Below are positions 60,350-64,000 of a stretch of DNA of 64,000 nucleotides, in pieces. Positions within the stretch are counted from its first letter, which is position 1, and each line of letters begins with the position of its first letter. Under the pieces are notes generated by a model that saw nothing but the letters and a program-made list of their open reading frames with translations, had not been told where the DNA came from and ran no database searches. Made by a program: the position numbers and the translations under genes. The DNA comes from an uncultured Lachnospiraceae bacterium (lineage in GTDB: Bacteria; Bacillota; Clostridia; Lachnospirales; Lachnospiraceae): assembly GCA_934317845.1 (NCBI GenBank), contig CAKRES010000002.1, positions 186,001 through 250,000 of the forward strand, in the 5' to 3' direction.

Positions 60350-60556
60350 ATGGCAATGGTAGGCATTTATTCAAATGGAGTAATAAAAACGAAAGCCAAA
60401 TTGTGCGAAAATCAGAAAGTTATAATCACACCCGTTAAAAGAAGTGCATTTGGCAGATTTAAGAGTTATGCGGATACGAATCTGATTCCTTTGGAAAAGG
60501 AGGAATTAGAACGTGAAATTATTGAGGTATATCAATCAAAGCAAAGTGGTACTTGA
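60350..60556 (+). CDS. Putative antitoxin of a PIN-type toxin-antitoxin pair
   Basis: A 68-residue small protein with a strand-rich start (MAMVGIYSNGVIKTKAKLC) and a helical, acidic tail (LEKEELEREIIEVYQS) suited to toxin binding. GGAGGTG precedes the ATG at 60350; a longer TTG start at 60272 in this frame is possible but lacks a site. It overlaps the PIN gene by 44 nt, typical of antitoxin-toxin order. The DNA-binding family is not identified. Confidence 0.6.
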   Translation: MAMVGIYSNGVIKTKAKLCENQKVIITPVKRSAFGRFKSYADTNLIPLEKEELEREIIEVYQSKQSGT

Positions 60557-60917
60557 TGCAAATGTAATTTTGCGATATTTACTTAGTGATAATGAACAAT
60601 TGGCAGAAAATGCTGCGACAATGATAGCATCGAAAAAATGTAGTACAAGTCTGGAAGTGATTGCTGAGGTGGTATTTGTATTGCAATCTAAAAGGCTTTA
60701 TAACATTCCAAGAGATGAAATAGCACTTGGGTTGACTGCATTAACATATGAAATTCAGATAAAAAGAAAAAGGGTATTACGATATGCGTTACAAGCATAT
60801 TGCGAGAAGCCAAAACTGGATTTTATTGATTGCATTCTTTATGGTTATAGCAGGTTAGGTTACACCATATTCACGTTTGATAAAAAATTAAACCGAAAGA
60901 TATATGACAGATCCTAA
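60513..60917 (+). CDS. PIN-domain toxin (VapC-like)
   Basis: A 134-residue PIN-domain ribonuclease starting with GTG at 60513, behind AAAGGAGG. The acidic residues are visible in VVLDANVILRYL (Asp15), SLEVIAEVVFVL (Glu near 48), FIDCILYGYSR (Asp near 108) and FTFDKKL (Asp near 124). VapC toxins cleave RNA and are neutralised by the upstream partner. The pair lies directly after the Tad operon and is AT-rich. Confidence 0.82.
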   Translation: MKLLRYINQSKVVLDANVILRYLLSDNEQLAENAATMIASKKCSTSLEVIAEVVFVLQSKRLYNIPRDEIALGLTALTYEIQIKRKRVLRYALQAYCEKPKLDFIDCILYGYSRLGYTIFTFDKKLNRKIYDRS

Positions 60918-60958
60918 AAAGTATAGTACAATAAAAATTAGATACACTAGGTAACAAC

Positions 60959-60991
60959 AAAGAGCCTCATCATAAGGCTCTTTCCTTTTTT
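60959..60991 (+). terminator. Intrinsic terminator after the toxin gene
   Basis: AAAGAGCCT (60959-60967) pairs with AGGCTCTTT (60975-60983), followed by CCTTTTTT, 15 nt before the next start codon. Confidence 0.85.
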
Positions 60992-61005
60992 AAAGGAGTG
61001 ACGAA

Positions 61006-62061
61006 ATGCAGATAGAATGGAAACGCTTTTTAGGCAGCGAGGGGTATCAGCAGATTTTGGAATCTTCGTATGCAGTGTTTGTAAAGCGGCAGGAGATGGA
61101 ACTGCTGGTAGTCTCCATTGCAACGGAGACCGTGCTTGCATTAAAAAGCTGGCAGCAGGTAACGCAGGAGAAGGAAGAGATTACAAATCAGCTTGTGAAA
61201 CAGGGGGCAGACCCGATGCACCTGCACCATCTGCTTCTGGTAGAGGTGGCAGGAGAGGTGTCAGAACATTTTAAAGAGCTTGCCTCTAAGGTAGAAGGGG
61301 TATGGTTTATTTCCCAATATCCACCAGCAGTGTTTGTATTTGAACGGCAGACTACAAAGTTTTACGGGTTATATGAGGCACTCATGAATTTCCTGGATGA
61401 GAATCCGCAGCTGCCGAAAAAAGGTGTGGATGTCAGATGGTTTTTGTCAAGGCTTACTCCGGTTACTCTTATTCTGGTACTGATCAATGTATTTGTATAT
61501 TTTATCAGCAGTCATTTTGGCAATGTATATGATGCGCAGGATATGTACCGCATGGGGGCAATGACATTTGATGCGGTATTTATCCGCAAAGAATTCTGGC
61601 GGCTTTTTACGGCGATGTTTCTGCATTACGGGATCTCACATCTGGCAAATAATATGGTCTCCTTATTGTGCCTTGGAACAATGCTGGAGCGAAGGATAGG
61701 TTCTTTACGGTTCGCGATCCTTTATCTCGTATCAGGACTGTTGGCGGGATTCAGCTCCATGGCAGTTGATTATTATCAGATCGTACGGCTGCAGGAAGCT
61801 TCTTATGCAGTATCTGCCGGAGCTTCCGGTGCTATCTTTGGTGTGATCGGTGGGTTGATCGCGATCGTATTGATGCAGCATTTTTGGAAAGACCGCAACC
61901 AGACAGAGGAGATCTCTATGCGCAGTCTGTTGCTCATGACATTCTTTACCCTGTGGGAAGGATTTGCCTCTGTTGGTGTGGACAATGCGGCGCATGTGGG
62001 CGGTTTGGTTTTTGGATTTCTTCTGTCCTTTTTGCTTGCGAGAAAAAGGCATATGGTTTAA
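61006..62061 (+). CDS. Rhomboid family intramembrane serine protease
   Basis: A 351-residue protein. Residues 1-145 are a soluble N-terminal domain; six or seven membrane segments follow. The catalytic dyad is Ser in GASGAIFGVIGG (about residue 274) and His in NAAHVGGLVFGF (about residue 328), and the loop motif EFWRLFTAMFLHYGISHLANN is complete. It should cut transmembrane proteins within the membrane. AAAGGAG precedes the start. The next gene is 46 nt downstream. Confidence 0.94.
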   Translation: MQIEWKRFLGSEGYQQILESSYAVFVKRQEMELLVVSIATETVLALKSWQQVTQEKEEITNQLVKQGADPMHLHHLLLVEVAGEVSEHFKELASKVEGVWFISQYPPAVFVFERQTTKFYGLYEALMNFLDENPQLPKKGVDVRWFLSRLTPVTLILVLINVFVYFISSHFGNVYDAQDMYRMGAMTFDAVFIRKEFWRLFTAMFLHYGISHLANNMVSLLCLGTMLERRIGSLRFAILYLVSGLLAGFSSMAVDYYQIVRLQEASYAVSAGASGAIFGVIGGLIAIVLMQHFWKDRNQTEEISMRSLLLMTFFTLWEGFASVGVDNAAHVGGLVFGFLLSFLLARKRHMV

Positions 62062-62107
62062 ACTAAAAGAAGCAGTTTGGTTTAAGATTTAGAGAGGTGT
62101 TTGACAG

Positions 62108-63235
62108 ATGAAGATCACAGTGGTGTATGGTGGAAGAGGATTGATAGAGGATCCGACATTATATGTACTTGAGAAAATGCAGACGGTGTTAGAAGAACTT
62201 CGTGTTCAGGTAGACCGTATTAATTTATATGAGAATCGCAACCAGATCTCTACGCTTCCGTCACGATTGAAAGAGACCAATGGTGTTGTGCTGGCAAGCT
62301 CTGTGGAGTGGTTTGGAATTGGCGGAACCATGCAGGAATTTCTGGATGCCTGTTGGTTATATGGCGACAAGGAAAAGATCGCAACTCTTTATATGATGCC
62401 GGTTGTACTGTCTACTACCAGTGGCGAGAAGGATGCCATGCTTCATCTCATCAAGGCATGGGAGGTGCTTGGTGGAATGCCGGCAGATGGGATCTGTGCC
62501 TATGTGGAGGATGCGGTAGAATTTGAACTTAACAAAAGTTATAGTCGTGTGATCGAGAAGAAGACAGAGCAGCTTTACCGGACAGTGAATCAACGTCTTA
62601 CAGTTCTTCCGTCTTCCAGTGCGGTGATCCGCACCAAGGTGTTAAAACCCAAAAGCATTGATCTGACTCCGCAGGAAAGTGAGCAGCTTTCCAAATTTGT
62701 CTCAGACGATACTTACGTGAAACAGCAGAAAGAAGATATTGAAGAATTAGTTTCCATGTTCAAAGGAATGCTCAAGGAAGGGGACGTGCCAGGGGGCATT
62801 GCAGCAAAGGGCAGTGACGTGGTTTCTTCTGTATTTGATCCTTTGGAGGAAAAAGAGCCGGAGAAGAAGGTGGAACAGGCAGGCAATTATGGAAAATATC
62901 AGGAGAAAATAAAGGAACAGACGATCCCTGCTGATTTCCGGGCAAGATTTGAATCGTGCTTTACACCGGAGGCCGGATTTGAGGGAAGCTACGTGATCAC
63001 TTTAACAGACAAGGAGCAGAAAATAAAAATAGCTGTAAAGGGAGAACGGCTGATGATCACGTCAGTGCAGAATGAGGAAGATGCCGATGTAATGATGCAG
63101 ATGGAGAGCAGGATCTTAAATCGTATTACGAGAGGGGAAATGTCATTTCAGACTGCATTTATGGGCGGTGAAATGAAAATGAAAGGGAATTTTAAAACGT
63201 ATCGGGTGTTAGATCAGATATTCCGGTTTGCGTAG
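62108..63235 (+). CDS. Flavodoxin-like/NADPH-FMN-reductase domain fused to SCP2 domain
   Basis: A 375-residue protein. Residues 1-170 form a flavodoxin-like fold (KITVVYGGRGLIEDPTLYVLEKM; GVVLASSVEWFGIGGTMQEFLDAC). A linker of about 100 residues follows, then an SCP2 sterol-carrier-type domain (about 275-375: YVITLTDKEQKIKIAVKGE, ILNRITRGEMSFQTAFMGGEMKMKGN). SCP2 domains bind hydrophobic molecules, so the flavin domain may act on a lipid-like substrate. AGAGGTG precedes the start; dnaX begins 18 nt later. Confidence 0.82.
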   Translation: MKITVVYGGRGLIEDPTLYVLEKMQTVLEELRVQVDRINLYENRNQISTLPSRLKETNGVVLASSVEWFGIGGTMQEFLDACWLYGDKEKIATLYMMPVVLSTTSGEKDAMLHLIKAWEVLGGMPADGICAYVEDAVEFELNKSYSRVIEKKTEQLYRTVNQRLTVLPSSSAVIRTKVLKPKSIDLTPQESEQLSKFVSDDTYVKQQKEDIEELVSMFKGMLKEGDVPGGIAAKGSDVVSSVFDPLEEKEPEKKVEQAGNYGKYQEKIKEQTIPADFRARFESCFTPEAGFEGSYVITLTDKEQKIKIAVKGERLMITSVQNEEDADVMMQMESRILNRITRGEMSFQTAFMGGEMKMKGNFKTYRVLDQIFRFA

Positions 63236-63253
63236 GACGAAGGAGAGAAAGAC

Positions 63254-64000
63254 ATGGCTTATCAGGCATTATATCGGAAATGGCGTCCGGGAGAATTTGA
63301 AGAAGTAAAAGGGCAGGAACAGATCGTTCGTACTCTGAAAAATCAGATCGTGGCAGACCGCATTGGACATGCGTATCTGTTTTGCGGAACGCGCGGTACG
63401 GGTAAAACAACGATCGCCAAATTATTTGCTAAGGCGGTCAACTGCGAACATCCGGTAGATGGAAGTCCTTGTAATGAGTGTGCTTCCTGCAAAGCGATCG
63501 CAGCACAGACTTCCATGAATGTATTTGAGATTGATGCGGCATCAAACAGTGGTGTTGCCAACGTACGGGAGATCCGTGATAACGTGCAGTATCCTCCTGT
63601 GGATGCGCATTATAAGGTGTATATCATTGACGAGGCACATATGCTCACCAAGGAGGCATTTAATGCTCTTTTAAAAACACTTGAGGAGCCGCCGGAGTAT
63701 GTTATTTTTATTCTGGCAACTACGGAAGCACAGGCTGTTCCGATGACGATCTTATCCCGGTGCCAGCGGTATGATTTCAGGCGTATTGGCATTGCAACGA
63801 TCACAGACCGGTTAGATGAGATCATGCAGCAGGAGCACATTGAGGTAGCACCGGAGGCATTGCGGTATGTGGCGAGAATGGCGGATGGTTCAATGCGTGA
63901 TGCATTGTCATTGCTGGACCGCTGCATTTCCTTTCATATCGGAGAGCGTGTGACGTATGAGCATGTATTGGAACTGCTTGGGGCAGTGGATGCAGATGTG
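63254..64000 (+). CDS. dnaX: DNA polymerase III subunit gamma/tau, N-terminal part
   Basis: The first 249 residues are present; the frame runs off the right edge. Walker A is GTRGTGKT (residues 45-52), four zinc-binding cysteines lie in VNCEHPVDGSPCNECASCK (about 63-81), Walker B is YIIDEAHML, and the SRC motif is ILSRCQRYDF. DnaX is the clamp-loader motor of the replicase. AGGAGAG precedes the start. No scRNA (SRP RNA) gene, often located upstream of dnaX in Firmicutes, was seen in the short gap. Confidence 0.97.
   Translation, partial: MAYQALYRKWRPGEFEEVKGQEQIVRTLKNQIVADRIGHAYLFCGTRGTGKTTIAKLFAKAVNCEHPVDGSPCNECASCKAIAAQTSMNVFEIDAASNSGVANVREIRDNVQYPPVDAHYKVYIIDEAHMLTKEAFNALLKTLEEPPEYVIFILATTEAQAVPMTILSRCQRYDFRRIGIATITDRLDEIMQQEHIEVAPEALRYVARMADGSMRDALSLLDRCISFHIGERVTYEHVLELLGAVDADV

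Noticed and set aside
1..64000. CRISPR array, tRNA/rRNA genes, prophage or intact insertion sequence
   Set aside because: No regularly spaced repeats, cloverleaf sequences, phage genes or transposase motifs were seen in any intergenic region or major frame.

Overview
The window reads as a chromosomal segment of a low-to-moderate GC anaerobic Firmicute, most likely family Lachnospiraceae (class Clostridia). The basis is strong AGGAGG ribosome binding sites, sigma-A promoters of the TTGACA-17-TATAAT type, a BofA-type sporulation protein, the [FeFe]-hydrogenase maturase HydE, a clostridial-type Tad/Flp1 pilus locus with DUF5702 and DUF6382 members, and a Ni/Co (czcD) riboswitch. No rRNA, tRNA, CRISPR array, phage or intact transposon was seen. 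Names are from motif recognition only; no database search was possible.

Layout. 1-10 kb: a NatAB-type ABC exporter on the minus strand, LrgAB-like membrane proteins with a cytidylate-kinase-like protein, a GntR(YtrA)-regulated ABC transporter with a perfect operator, a LacI regulator, and an AT-rich operon of ECF sigma factor, membrane protein and ABC exporter. 10-14.7 kb: an AdhR-like MerR regulator followed by a diverged DXP-synthase-like ThDP enzyme, then a Ni/Co riboswitch controlling a cation diffusion facilitator, then two small membrane-anchored unknowns. 14.8-28 kb: amino acid metabolism in three transcription units (alanine-type symporter; a four-gene FAD/Fe-S amino acid dehydrogenase; an ornithine-cyclodeaminase-like enzyme with AraC regulator, P-II-like protein and APC permease), interrupted by an AT-rich cassette (20.0-24.0 kb) with a small secreted protein and a MacB-like ABC system. 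All three metabolic units have a transcription-terminator-like hairpin between promoter and first gene.

28-38.7 kb: YoaK-like permease, a hemerythrin with a substituted ligand, an AAA/DUF4143 ATPase under paired inverted repeats, a phosphate module (Na/Pi symporter with PhoU domain, PstS-like lipoprotein, polyphosphate kinase), then TcdA, a rhodanese-TtcA fusion and HydE. 38.7-50.8 kb: a 1265-residue protein joining a LacI-type sensor, degenerate GGDEF, apparently active EAL and a C-terminal beta-solenoid-like region; a PAP2 phosphatase; a translational GTPase fused to a Rae1/YacP-like nuclease; an NYN-LOTUS protein; and unknown or accessory genes. 50.9-60.3 kb: BofA and the Tad pilus operon. 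60.3-64 kb: a PIN-type toxin-antitoxin pair, a rhomboid protease, a flavodoxin-SCP2 fusion and the start of dnaX.

Most noteworthy: the DXS-like enzyme that keeps its ThDP residues but has lost both phosphate-binding arginines and sits behind an AdhR-like aldehyde sensor; the GTPase-Rae1 fusion; the sensor-GGDEF-EAL-solenoid protein; and the P-II-like/APC amino acid locus with shared leader hairpins.
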